A stretch of 64,000 bases of DNA. Source: Endomychus coccineus (Eukaryota; Arthropoda; Insecta; Coleoptera; Endomychidae). Both the position numbers and the translations under genes were made by a program. Of this stretch, positions 10,601-21,087 are shown piece after piece. The DNA is taken from assembly GCA_958510875.1 (NCBI GenBank), contig OY294070.1, forward strand, positions 16,917,631 through 16,981,630, read 5' to 3'. How positions within the stretch are numbered: the stretch's first letter is position 1; the number at the start of each line of letters is the position of its first letter. Under the pieces are notes generated by a model. It was not told the origin of the DNA. It worked only from the letters and a program-made list of their open reading frames with translations, and made no database searches.

Positions 10601-13600
10601 TTCCAGCAGTCCAACCCCAAATTTTGCCATGACCGCGAGGAACGGATGCACCGACTCACTGGCCCAAACCAACAAGCCGATACGCCGTATAATAAATTGT
10701 CTGTATTTCTGAAATACGATCTACTATCAGTAATAATATCCCTAGGACATTGATAATAGACGAGATAATTTTATGACAATCGAAAGCTCGTTCCAAGCAA
10801 CGAGCTTGAGAAAATTGTAAAAAAATTATGAGGCATTTGTCAATGTCCGAGGGATATTCAGCGGAAATTTTTTTTACAAAAAAAATTTATAACTCAGCTC
10901 AACGAAACATTTATTAATTTATTAAAAGTACAGTAAGTTAAAGTACAATTATTAAAATTTAACCTAACATTAGATTCGTTGCTATCCTCTACTATATAAG
11001 ATCTATTACCACGCATAATATTTATGATCTTGTTGTGGTGTTCTTGATCGAGATTTGAGAATGGTTTTATAGAATTTTGATAGCTGTGACCAGTAATTTT
11101 CAGCAATTGTTGTTCTTCTACACCATTTTTTGCCAATTCGCTAACAGCAGTTGATCTATTCGAGTGATTTGTTATCTTTTTGTCATTCAAGCCAATTGCC
11201 TCAGCAGCAGATTTAGTATATTCATTTATTGTATTTCTTCCAACAGATGCATTATCGTACCATTTGTCAGTTTCATTTTTCCAGTGTCGATTTGGTTTTA
11301 AGAACAGTCGCGGTGAGGTAATATTGTCGCCTCGTTTTGATAACAGTTTTTGAAAAAGACGTACAGGGCAGCTTTGTCTTGGAAACCAACCATTTACTAC
11401 TTGTATCGCTTTTAGAACCACCTTGACACGTTTTACTAAACACCAGATTGTAGTCAATGAGATTTGTTGGAGAGTCATCGTTATTTGTCTCGATTTGAAA
11501 AAAAATCCACCAGACAAGCAACTGCCCCTCCTCCTTGCCACGCTAATTCTTCAGCAGCAATATGACAAAATTTACGCATAAGACCTTCAGGAGTATTTTC
11601 ATCCCATAGCAAAATTATTTTGTTAACTTCAGACAAATTTAACGAAACTGAACTGAACTTACGTTTACATGGATCTGCTTGTAGTTTCTTCCTGATTGCA
11701 TCGCGGGCATCTCGGGCTGGTTCTAATTATATACTGTTGAACCGGTCAATCATAATATTATAGTTATTGTAGTACTTTTCTTGTAAAAGTTTGCACGAAA
11801 CGTTCCACATTGTCTTAACCGTTGCTTCTTTAATTTCGGTCCCGTCTTTCTTTCTGATATTGACCGCCCAATCTTTTAGTATCAAGGCCAATTCTTCTTA
11901 TAGTCTAGGAGCCAGAGCGATATTGATGATCTGAACATTAACCCGATGGCACTATGGTTTATCGTTAGAGGACGGTTCAATGGCCAATTCATCTCACAGA
12001 CCGATTTTTCCCGGCTGCTAGATCTCGAGATACAGCATCCGCATTTTTTTTCTTTGACTGGAGGATAACCCTTTTCAAGTTGCCGTTACTTGAAAATCTT
12101 GCCATTCTTATACACTTCCACCATGTGCCATCATTTTTTATCGTGCCCGTTTATCAGGCCGACCAGTTGAAATTGGACCGAAAATGGACTGGAAATTGTT
12201 AACATACCCTATACCATCAAAAGTTATCGGTCCATTTCCGAGTAATTGGCCATTATTTGGACCAAAAATGTTTCTTTTTGTAATTTTGTGGCTAAAACTT
12301 GCGGGTTACAAGATAACATGATGGCACCATGTTAAATAACTCCTAAAACCACCCCTCAAAACAAAACAAAAACAAAAAAATTGCCGTTTCGATTTTAAAC
12401 CCAGCCAGAATCTCAAAAATTTACTAATTTATGATAAAATTGGTCATATTATCCATATTATTCATATTCTTTTTGGGGTGGTTTTAGGGAATTTTGGGGG
12501 GTTTAAATAGGCAAGGAGTGATGGCAATAACTTTAAATCTTTATTTGACCTCCAATAATGTTACTTAACATGGTGCCATCATGTTATCTCGTAACCTGCA
12601 AGTTTCAGCCACAAAATGAAAATAAGAAACATTTTTGGTACAAATAATGACCAATTACTCGGAAATGGACCGATAACTTTTGATGGCAAAGGGTATGTTA
12701 ACAATTGCCAAGACCAATGAACATTTCCCACCAGGTTCGGGAGGGTTAACTAGCAGTTCATTTTCGGTCCAATATCAACTGGTCGGTCTGATAAACGGGC
12801 ACGATACAAAATGATGGCACATGGTGGAAGTGTATAAGAATGGCATGCTTTTCAAGTAACCGCAACTTAAAAAGGGTTAACCTCCAGTCCAAAAAAAAAA
12901 TGCGGATGCTGTATCTCGAGATCTAGCAGCCGGGGAAAATTCGGTCTGTGAGATGAATTTGTCATTGAACCGTCCTCTAACGATAAACCATAGTGCCATC
13001 GGTTTAATGTTCAGACCATCAATATCGCTCTGGCTCCTCGACTATAAGCTTATATGTTCATTTAATTCATATTTTCGTTCGCAGCAAAAATTCATAAATA
13101 TTCCCCAGATATATTTGTGACTGTAGGTTGTATTTCTGGGAATTTTTCCTTTGATTAGCGCATTTATACTTTGAACATTCGCATTGTCAAAACGTGACAT
13201 TTTGAAATTTATTTGGAATGGGGTTGTCCAACTCAATCGTGTTGATTGATAATTGCACTGAATGCAATTATCAGTAGTAATACCACAAGTGATTGAATTT
13301 TCGCGATAAGTCTGTCGATTCATTTCTGAACGAAACTGAATTGTTTCGAGAAAACACCACGAGTCCGCAGGAGGAGTGGTGTTTTCTCGAATCAATTCAG
13401 TTGAGATCACAAATGAAAGACAGACTTATGAGATAAATTCAATCACGAGTGGAATTTTATCAGACTATTTCACAAACAAAGTGAAAGATACATTTTCATC
13501 GAGTTTTTCGTTGATTGATTCGATAGAATTCATCCCAAATCTACTCATTTTTGAATGCGTGCACAGCGTAATCACTTATATTTGACGTTTAACTGTCACA

Positions 13601-14471
13601 TGCACTGTAAACAAATCTGAAAACACCGAACTTGATAGGCCAATCAGAGTCAAGAGTCAAGTTTGGTATTATCGGTAATCCGAACTTGTCTAGAGCTTCT
13701 GATTGGTTCATTTCGCAAGTGAGTGAAATAGTCAGTTTAATGTTGACATTATTGGGTGAAATTGTTCCATATGACACAAAATGACAAAATTTGAATGGTT
13801 GTTAGAACTGTAACAGCCACGATGTGAATTTTGACTACCACAGATGCTACAATTTAGGCGTTCGATACAGCCATCTGAATGAAAATGAGCTCAATGGAAG
13901 TTTTATGCAATAGTCATCATCAAGTTATGTGTATCGCCATGATGGTGAATTTGCCATGTGTTTGTTTCGACACTTAACTGTAAAAACGAAAACTGCCAAC
14001 GTAAACGGGGAGCGCAACTCGAATTCTTTACTTAATTTGGATCTATGTCGTTTGATATTGACCACTTACTTCACGACTGAACGTATGTTTCCATCAATTT
14101 GCTATTTCTCTACAGAAATCTCCTTGTAATAGGTGTAGGTAACATTTAAGAAAGGATTCCTATGAGAAAAATTCAACAGTGTGGAAAAATGGATGCACTT
14201 CGATTACTTGTTTCAGAATTTCCTTTTCCTCTGTAAGTAAATCCTATTTATCCTGAATCTTTTATTATTCCTCTTTTCCCACTCAGATTGATCTTTATTT
14301 TTCGGTGGGTTTTCAATGATTTATAGTTTCCGTTAATGTTATTCATGATGACTGATTGAACGTTTTCTTTTTCTGTTGCAGAATATCACTGACATGATAC
14401 AGTTGGAAAGACCCGATTGGCAACAGGTTATGAGTTACGTAACCTCCATATACAGACATTTCGAGACTTAA
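4493..14471 (+). CDS. cytospin-A / SPECC1L-type protein, 3' half of the gene
   Basis: Spliced coding sequence join(4493..4651, 7630..7851, 9309..9419, 9492..9766, 14382..14471). All junctions are GT-AG and the phases agree across every intron. The C-terminal part is a calponin-homology domain with the hallmark strings [24 protein letters not shown] and [12 protein letters not shown], ending in the FET* typical of cytospin-A. The preceding exons encode a serine/proline-rich linker. Cytospins are coiled-coil plus CH-domain scaffolds that link actin and microtubules; this role is known from the family, not shown here. The coiled-coil exons lie upstream of the window. About 285 codons are present. 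Introns are 2.98, 1.46, 0.07 and 4.6 kb, and all but the shortest contain transposon remains or unassigned sequence. Confidence 0.88.
5550..5835. mobile_element. 286-bp MITE with ~100-bp terminal inverted repeats, Mutator-like
   Basis: The arms are almost perfect inverted repeats of about 100 bases, starting CATCGACAT and ending ATGTCGATG. They share CpG-rich blocks such as 'ggactgcgcgtggcaatgat'. The element is flanked on both sides by the same nine bases, ACTAAAATC (5541-5549 and 5836-5844). A 9-bp duplication with long TIRs is the signature of Mutator-like elements. There is no coding capacity. It lies in a cytospin intron. Confidence 0.85.
6466..7388. repeat. foldback element, ~250-bp inverted arms
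   Basis: Sequence at 6466-6720 recurs inverted at about 7095-7388. Matching blocks are 'tatgtctaataattgct' with 'agcaattatcagacata', then 'aacttgg', 'ggttaccgacatctatgttt', 'cgattttctattaaaacat' and 'ttaattgactatattgaaagat' on opposite strands. The spacer is about 370 bases. It has no coding capacity and lies 240 bases upstream of a cytospin exon. Confidence 0.75.
7630..7851 (+). CDS. cytospin-like exon, Ser/Pro-rich linker
   Basis: The exon lies between ttttacag and gttagc, is 222 bases long and enters in phase 2, matching the single base left by the previous exon. It encodes [19 protein letters not shown] followed by SPSSPS and [12 protein letters not shown], a low-complexity and probably disordered, phosphorylatable linker. 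It then reads [18 protein letters not shown] and LIRDWCK. Confidence 0.8.
9309..9419 (+). CDS. cytospin-like exon before the CH domain
   Basis: The acceptor tttacag ends at 9308. The donor gtaagt begins at 9420. It encodes about 37 residues ([16 protein letters not shown], then RRNSYSDL). The phase matches both neighbours. The following 72-base intron has no stop and keeps the frame, so unspliced reading is also possible. Confidence 0.75.
9492..9766 (+). CDS. cytospin-like exon, main part of the calponin-homology domain
   Basis: The acceptor cctcacag ends at 9491 and the donor gtaagt starts at 9767. The 275-base exon ends in phase 0. It encodes [18 protein letters not shown], then [27 protein letters not shown] and [17 protein letters not shown]. 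This is a near-textbook SPECC1-family CH domain and the clearest evidence for the gene. Confidence 0.93.
10430..10690. repeat. GC-rich island of unknown origin in a cytospin intron
   Basis: About 260 bases have a base composition clearly richer in G+C and CpG than the flanks, and are partly open on both strands. I do not recognise a protein in any frame and see no splice sites of quality. It could be a fragment of a retrotransposon or LTR. A segment of similar character lies at 18440-18715. Confidence 0.35.
10890..13200 (-). pseudogene. Crypton-like tyrosine recombinase, broken and interrupted
   Basis: Read on the minus strand. The N-terminal part starts at 13200 ([19 protein letters not shown], then [15 protein letters not shown]), a SAM-like core-binding segment. 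The reading is cut at 13048 by a foldback element and resumes at 11896 with [11 protein letters not shown] and TVKTMWNVS. After stops and frame changes it continues to the catalytic part at 11390-10960. There NHSNR gives the H-x-x-R motif and KITGHS the second histidine. The catalytic tyrosine position, nine residues after that histidine, is phenylalanine (SIKPF). The nearest families are Crypton transposons and the related DUF3504 domain. It is certainly inactive. Confidence 0.75.
11897..13048. mobile_element. 1.15-kb foldback element inserted in the Crypton ORF
   Basis: The two arms of about 480-500 bases (from 11897 and to 13048) are inverted repeats around a short centre near 12350-12530. 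The ends are CTTATAGTC and GACTATAAG. A possible 3-bp target duplication CTT lies at 11894-11896 and 13049-13051. It splits the recombinase sequence: protein similarity continues on both sides. No open frame inside resembles a transposase, so it was moved in trans. Confidence 0.85.
13255..13455. repeat. ~200-base imperfect hairpin
   Basis: Arms of about 95 bases (13258-13362 and 13370-13455) pair around 'gtccgcagga'. Shared inverted blocks are 'gagaaaacaccac', 'aactgaatt', 'agtctgtc', 'gattgaatt' and 'ccactcgtgatt' versus 'ccacaagtgatt'. It sits just 5' of the Crypton reading frame and might be part of that element's end or a separate MITE. Confidence 0.6.
14382..14471 (+). CDS. cytospin-like terminal exon with stop
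   Basis: The acceptor ctgttgcag is followed by 29 codons and TAA (14469-14471). The residues NITDMIQ and [19 protein letters not shown] complete the CH domain. The phase-0 entry matches the upstream donor at 9767, across a 4.6-kb intron that holds the Crypton remnant. Confidence 0.93.
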   Translation, partial: NITDMIQLERPDWQQVMSYVTSIYRHFET

Positions 14472-15382
14472 GCCTCTCTCACACGGTTGTTAAATTGAAA
14501 TCTGTGATAGAAAATTTCATTCCGTCTGTTCAAGAATGAGCGATTTGTCTAAAAAGTTATGGTCCCGTGTGGGGGATGAACGCGAATCGATCCAAATCGG
14601 AAAACGATCAAAAATTATATGAAGTTTTACGTTCGATTTTTTGAAGATATTTAATAAAATGTGTTGGTATTCATAGAATAAATCAAAATATTCTGTGATA
14701 GAAGAAAATTGCAGTAAGGAATTAATTATTTGAAAGTAATATCGTAAAGACTGATTTTGCATTGATCCAGTGGTTCCGTTTGGCGCCCAAGCAAGATGTG
14801 TAGTCTTGGGAGATTCGCTTCATTTTGGTAAAAATTTTTCACCAAAGAGTCTGGCGTTTTAGAACGCTTGATGTAAACATGTATTTTAGGATCTTTTACA
14901 ATTATTCGTCGTGTCGGGAAATCGTATATTGATTGCGGTTTCTCAAGTAATAGGATATTCTATAAATGTATAATGTTAAGAGACTTTTATAAGATATTTA
15001 TCCACTTTTATATATTATATATCTAGTCACCTTGTAGTATACAAATGTGTTTTTTGTGTGCTTTTAGAATATAAAAATTGGACAGTGTTAGTTTGAGATT
15101 TCAGCCGGTTCATATTCAAGTAAAATTACGTTTATTGTGGCAAGGATTTGAGTTTTAGGTATGGATAACTTTTGTTTTGGAATCGGTTGCGGTTTAGTTC
15201 CACGTATTGTTGAAGCTTTTCTAAGGTTCCTCGGTCCGCTTGATGGTTTAATTTTCAAACAATTGGAAGTTGAGTGGAAATGTGCAGGTCGTTCAGAGAA
15301 TCGGTGAAACCATACCGTTCAATTTTTCATGTGCTTTGTTAATTTAATTCCCAAAATCGATATTAATCAACCTCAAATTTTA
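14472..15382 (+). other. presumed 3' UTR and downstream of the cytospin-like gene
   Basis: No coding sequence is seen. AATAAA hexamers at 14653 and near 14677 could serve as polyadenylation signals, giving a 3' UTR of about 200 bases. Where the transcript ends cannot be decided from sequence. Confidence 0.4.
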
Positions 15383-16036
15383 TTTTCGATAAAATACGAA
15401 ATGTAAAAGTCAATATTTCATTTTATTAAGACTTCAAAATCTAAAAACAATTTAATTTCCAAGATTCGTCGGTAATTATTAAAAATTAATCATCCTCAGA
15501 ATAATTTTCGATAAAATTCGAAATGTAAAAGTCGATATTTCATTTTATTAAGACTCCAAAATCTGATAAAACTATTTCATTCCCAAGATTCGTTGATAAT
15601 TATTAACAATTAATCATCCTCAAATTTCTGATCAGAATAATTTTCGATAAAATTCGAAACGTAAAACTCGATATTTCATTTTATTAAAACCCCAAAATCT
15701 AATAAAACAATTTAATTTCCAAGATTCGTCGATAATTACTAAAAATTAATCATCCTCCTGATCAGAATAATTTTCGATAAAATTCGAAATGTAAAAGTCG
15801 ATATTTCATTTTATTAAGACTCCAAAATCTGATAAAACTATTTCATTCCCAAGATTCGTTGATAATTATTAACAATTAATCATCCTCAAATTTCTGATCA
15901 GAATAATTTTCGATAAAATTCGAAACGTAAAACTCGATATTTCATTTTATTAAAACCCCAAAATCTAATAAAACAATTTAATTTCCAAGATTCGTCGATA
16001 ATTACTAAAAATTAGTCATCCTCAAATTTCGATAAA
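15383..16036. repeat. tandem array, ~130-bp units in a 266-bp higher-order repeat
   Basis: Five copies of a unit containing 'ttttcgataaaat', 'atttcattttatta' and 'aagattcgt' begin at 15383, 15505, 15641, 15771 and 15907. Copies 2 and 4 match each other almost exactly, as do copies 3 and 5. The 266-bp pair was therefore duplicated as a block. The array lies downstream of the cytospin-like gene. Confidence 0.9.
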
Positions 16037-17235
16037 ATGTGAGATATAAAAGTCGGCTGGTTTCACGATTTTTCGAAGATTTTCAATAAAAAGCGTTTTC
16101 CAGAACCTGATTCAAACTAAAGTCGCCTAGATATTATTTCGCTAGTTCTCAGATTGTATTATGATATTTTGACAACTGACACTGTCCACTTGTGAAGTGG
16201 TAGATTCTGCTCTATTTCAATGAGCAAATTTAACTTATTGGTCAATCGGATAATCCTTCTCTTCTTACAAACTATAGCATCTAAAACTACTTAGAAAACG
16301 TGCAATTGACTTCAAACATTCGCAATAAGTTTCAACTTGTTTATTGAACGTTACAATAGAGTGAAATAAACCATAAACCAACATTCGTGTATATCAAAAT
16401 ATGCAAGCTAATTGAACTTTCAATATTTTCAAATTCCAATCAATTCTTCAAAAATCTTGGTTTACGTACATTTCGATCTTAATCTTCTTCAGGAAACTGA
16501 TTTAATTCGATTTATTATATCTAGGATGACTGGCCTATTAGATAAAGACAGAATAATTGACCAACAGTAAGTAGGTCCAGGTTAATTATCAGCACACTAA
16601 AGCTATTTTTAATAGCATCTTTGTAATACTATACACGGTGAGGTTCCATTCCTTATGTTTTTTTTTCATAATAATATATAAATAGGTGATTTATACAAGG
16701 TAGTAAAAAGGTTGAAATATTAACATCTGTAATAAACCGCAGAACTTCCGACATGATTATTTAATGATGAATTTCTATAATTTGCTTTATTGTCTTCTAA
16801 CGTTATTAATTATTTTCGAATCAACTACTTAGAATACCCTGTACATAGCGTTTTTACACTGATTCCAATTTCTATCACAAACATTTTCGGCAAATACACA
16901 TTCAAAAACAGATTATTATTGTCATTGATTTATTATTATTTGGTGGAACATTTCCATTACCATTTTTGCACTGGAAAAAATAAATATTGAGTTTTCAATG
17001 AGAGTTATGATCAATATTTCCATTGAACAGGAATATAATATAAAATTATGAAATAACTAAAAAAATGTTTGGAAATATTTTTACTTTCAAATTAAATGAA
17101 CATTTTGTACCAAATTGTCGATTAATTGTATAAGACTATATCGATTGAAACAAAAAAAAATAACGGACATTTTTTTTGAAATAAACGTTTTCTTGAGTTT
17201 TACTGAGAAAATTGGAAACTAATTCTGAAAGACAC
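16037..17235. other. non-coding, nothing recognised
   Basis: AT-rich sequence without supported exon, RNA gene or element ends. Confidence 0.4.
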
Positions 17236-17412
17236 TATAAATAAGAAATATTCGCCCTTATCCACTAAAAATACTCTTGAAGTACAAAGGACCTTTCGGG
17301 TACCAAGTAGCCATCATCAGATAATGGCTACTTGGTAGCTGAGAGGTCCTTAGTAATTTAAGAGTATTTTCAGTGGATAAGGGTGAATATTTCTTATTTG
17401 TAGTGTTATCGT
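17236..17412. repeat. inverted pair of Penelope-type terminal sequences (hairpin)
   Basis: Two about 85-base copies lie head to head. The left arm on the minus strand contains CTGATGA (complement of 17314-17320), a GGCTAC...GGTACC stem and GAAA (complement of 17294-17297) followed by GGTCC. This is the order of a hammerhead ribozyme core. The right arm is a decayed second copy. The same block stands beside Penelope-like reverse transcriptase remains at 57600-57895, which identifies the source. Confidence 0.6.
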
Positions 17413-18439
17413 GTATCCAAAATGTGAATTCTTTTATAGAATTCTAATAGGTTAAGTTATTGTTTTCAAATAAATAAAATTGAAATTAATAATGAATAAT
17501 ACCCATTTTTAGGATATCGTTTTATAAAAACCTAGTAGGTGTTATTTTTTTCATTAAACGTACTGAGAGAATTAAATTAGATTGATTTAATTAATTTAAT
17601 GAAAATTCTATTTCATAGAAATATTTATATTCTTATTGCAACATTTTCATTATTTAGATTGATTTTTTCGACGAAATTGAAAGGAAAGAAAATAGGGGAC
17701 GCCAATTTTGGAAATAACGTCCCTAGTTAGAACTCTAGTTTGAAATTCGACGGTCATTTAATTCATTGGTCTCCTTGGCGTAAATTTTCCCATCAAACTT
17801 TGTAGGTATTGATACGTAACTTTGCATGTACAATTTTACTAGAGAAGAAATTAGCATTTAGAAGAAAGGAATCGAGGAATCCACTTTTTTACTAAATTGT
17901 AAATATTCACCAAAAATGTATATGACCATTACTTGCATTTTGATATTACATATGTATGAACGTTTTTAAATGTTAATCAGCTATGGGGGTGTGTTTGCTG
18001 GTCCAAAGTAAGAATCAATACTGTAATGATAGTATTTATTCGCGATATGCTTCTAACTACTCTAGATTAATTAATCTAGGAACTAATATAAAGACTGGTT
18101 TGTATAAGGATTATTATTTTTAGTTTATATTGTAGAATAATTTTATGAGATCACTGTTTTCTCTGAATGTATATAGTTAATCTTCACTTTCCGCTTAAGT
18201 TGTTGTGTAAAGTTTTTATTTTGCATTTGTTTGTCGAAAATATATTATAATAAAAAAAAATTGTTATTTCATTTCGTTTTTTCGTGCGTAATGCATTTAA
18301 CAGAAGAGAAAAGACAATGGTTCAATTAAGGTAAGAAATCTAACGTCGAGGTGTCAGTTTACATGGGTTGTAATAAACTGGGGGATTATTACTTTTTGGT
18401 CCTTTGAATAATTCAATTTAATTCGGAATGAAGTCTTAT
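17413..18439. other. non-coding, nothing recognised
   Basis: AT-rich sequence with no supported gene. An AATAAAA followed by A-rich sequence near 18250 could be a polyadenylation signal of either neighbour, but nothing ties it to a transcript. Confidence 0.35.
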
Positions 18440-18715
18440 AAATTATCATATCTTGATAGGACATACGAGAAGTCAGGCAGGCCTACCGATGGTCTGTCTC
18501 GTAATTCGATACATCCCATCCGGGGCACCGACTTGTGAACAGTAAGTATGCTTTGCAACGTAGACTCGGCACGAGGCCAGTGGAACTTTTTCCCTGAGTC
18601 TGGGAAAATCCACGTGGAGTCGAAAAGAGCCTTCACGGGCTGTTATTGCGCCTAGTATTCCTATAGGTCGCATTAATAACATATGGGCGAGGTCTGCCCC
18701 GGTGTTTTAAATTAA
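18440..18715. repeat. GC-rich island, possible retroelement fragment
   Basis: About 275 bases of higher GC content stand out from the AT-rich flanks. Two overlapping minus-strand frames are open for more than 60 codons. No recognisable protein motif, terminal repeat or splice signal was found. A decayed retroelement piece is the likeliest origin. Confidence 0.35.
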
Positions 18716-19011
18716 ACATATTTTCTAAGCTCAACACGTGGGGTGGCCCCCGCTTCAATGGTTTGGTAAAAACTAATTACTTTTAGAAAAAAGAGAGTTC
18801 TTCACCACCTACTCGTACGGTAAGCTAATCTTGTTTGGTCACGGAGCGGCTGGTTTCATATTGGAACCGATGGTAGGTGATGACCTCCAACAGTATTTCA
18901 GATTTATAAAATATACGCTCGGCATTGTTACAGAGGATGATAGAGAAGCAAATCACAAGAAAACTAATATTCGTTTATGAAAATATAAATTGATAGGTCG
19001 TGAAAAGAATA

Positions 19012-19953
19012 TACAGGGTGTTTCAGTTTTTTCGTTCATAACTTCGACAAACGATAGAACTCCTAAAAATAATGGGAGTCTTCCATATAAAATTTTTCTC
19101 TAAATCACTTCGTTTTTGAGATACAGGGTGTTAAAATTGAAGAAAAAATTTAGTTTTTGGCGAAAATCTCCGGAACCGTTTATTGTACAGAAAACCGATT
19201 TTGAAAGCAATTTCTACTCATAGTAAGCTGTTTTGTGCGATAAAATTTTTTTTTACTCATAATTGGTGAAGATTTTGAAGGGGTAGTGTTTGTTTCTCTC
19301 CCCAACTTCTACGCCACTGGAAAAAGTACGGTTTTGAGATGCCCATTTGAACCGAATGTTTTCTACACAAAAAAGGTACCTACTCCTGGTCATAAGCTCT
19401 AAAGTTGACCGTTTTCGAGAAAAATTAACTTTTATGTTGAAAAACATGGTCAATTTTTTGAAATAAAATACTAATTAAACAAAATTGATTTAAACGTTGG
19501 AACAAGTAACAAAAGCAAAAAATTGACCATGTTTTTCAACATAAAAGTTGATTTTTCTCGAAAACGGTCAATTTTAGAGCTTATGACCAAGTACCTTTTT
19601 GTGTAGAAAACAATGGCGGTTCAAATGGGCGTCTCAAAACCGTACTTTTCCCAGTGGCATAGAAGTTGGGGGGAAAAACACCAACTACCCCTTCAAAATC
19701 TTCACCTTTATGACTAAAAAAAAATTTTTTAACGCACAAAACATAGATTACTATGAGTAAAAATTGCTCACAGAAGTTGTTTTCTGTACGATGAACGGTT
19801 CTGGAGATATTTGAAAAAAACAAATTTTTTGTCAATTTTAACACCTGTATCTCGAAAACGAAGTGATTTAGGGAATAATTTTATATGAAAGACCCCTAAT
19901 ATTCTTTCTATCGTTTGCCGAAGTTATGAACGAAAAAACTGAAACACCCTGTA
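19012..19953. mobile_element. 942-bp foldback MITE with mariner-type ends
   Basis: Nearly the whole element is one inverted repeat: TACAGGGTGTTTCAG at the left, CTGAAACACCCTGTA at the right, with arms of more than 400 bases meeting near 19470-19490. Paired blocks include 'ttcgttcataacttcg', 'gaccatgtttttcaacat' and 'ctcgaaaacg'. The TA at each edge suggests the Tc1/mariner superfamily. There are no coding remains. Confidence 0.85.
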
Positions 19954-20829
19954 TATTTCCTCAAATTTTATTGAAAACAGAACAAAACTGAAATACAGAT
20001 GTAATATTTTCAGTCAACAGATTTTGTTTTAAATATGTTGACATTCGAGGGGAAAAGTAGTTAGATACTACAATGATGAAAAAACAATATTGCATCAAAA
20101 ATTGTCTTAAATTATATTCCATAATCTTTAAATTCTATAAAATATTATTAGAAATATGTTGTCATCAATCAAACAACTTTATTCCAAAGTAATAATGTTG
20201 TATAAGAAGACATAAATATTTTATCAATTAAAAAACGTATTTCGGGATATAAAAATTCAGTAGCATATATTTAGAACATTTCCACTAAATTAAACAAATT
20301 CATTTAATTATTAGTTATTTTCAAATAAAGAATGAATTTCAAAAGGGTAAAATTTAGGGAATTATTTCAAAATGAACAGAATTGTTTGATAAAATATAAT
20401 TTAAATGAGTCTATAACTTTGTGATTTTTATATTTTACCGAAAATATACAACAATATAATATAGAACTGTTTTATTACCAGATCTGAACATGGAATATTT
20501 TTCGTTTGTTATATTCAATCAAATAAAAATTCTGTTATGACTACGAAATTCAACGTTTGAACGAATATGCTTAGGTACTTTTTTTTGAGTTAAATGAATT
20601 TGAATTTTCTAGAAAATGTATTTCCATCAAATTTTGAATAGTAAAACTTTTTGATATCATAGAAATAAAAGATGAGAAACAGACGTTCTGTTATGGAGCC
20701 AACTATTGTATTAACATTACTTATTGGTCACACCGAGGGTACAACGTTACGTTTTGTTGGAAATAACCATCACCACCATCGCCATCATTCCCTCTTTAAT
20801 TGATGAAGTTCACTATTAAGAATTATCCA
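19954..20829. other. intergenic, nothing recognised
   Basis: AT-rich sequence between the foldback MITE and the 3' end of the CRAL-TRIO gene. It should contain that gene's 3' UTR on the minus strand, with no obvious single polyadenylation signal. Confidence 0.4.
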
Positions 20830-21087
20830 CTAATCTACATTTAATTTACGAAAACTTCCATCCACTCCATATGTATCATCTATTTCTAACGAGCTCTGCA
20901 GATGTCTAGGAATTTCTCCAGTAAGTATATTCGATTCTTGATCTTTGAACCATTCCGCGTTTGCCTGTAAATGCTTGTGCCACTTTTTTGATAGTTCTTG
21001 AGTTGATTCTAAGATTCCACCATAATCTTTTGGTAGAAGGTTCTTGGGAAAAACGTCTAGGATATCCATATTTTTCGAAACTGTTAT
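20830..21087 (-). CDS. CRAL-TRIO terminal exon with stop
   Basis: The acceptor caatttcag enters in phase 0, giving ITVSKNMDILDVFPKNLLPK, then DYGG, and ending FRKLNVD with TAG at 20830-20832. The preceding intron is 90 bases. Confidence 0.92.
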   Translation of the reverse strand: MTVSKNMDILDVFPKNLLPKDYGGILESTQELSKKWHKHLQANAEWFKDQESNILTGEIPRHLQSSLEIDDTYGVDGSFRKLNVD

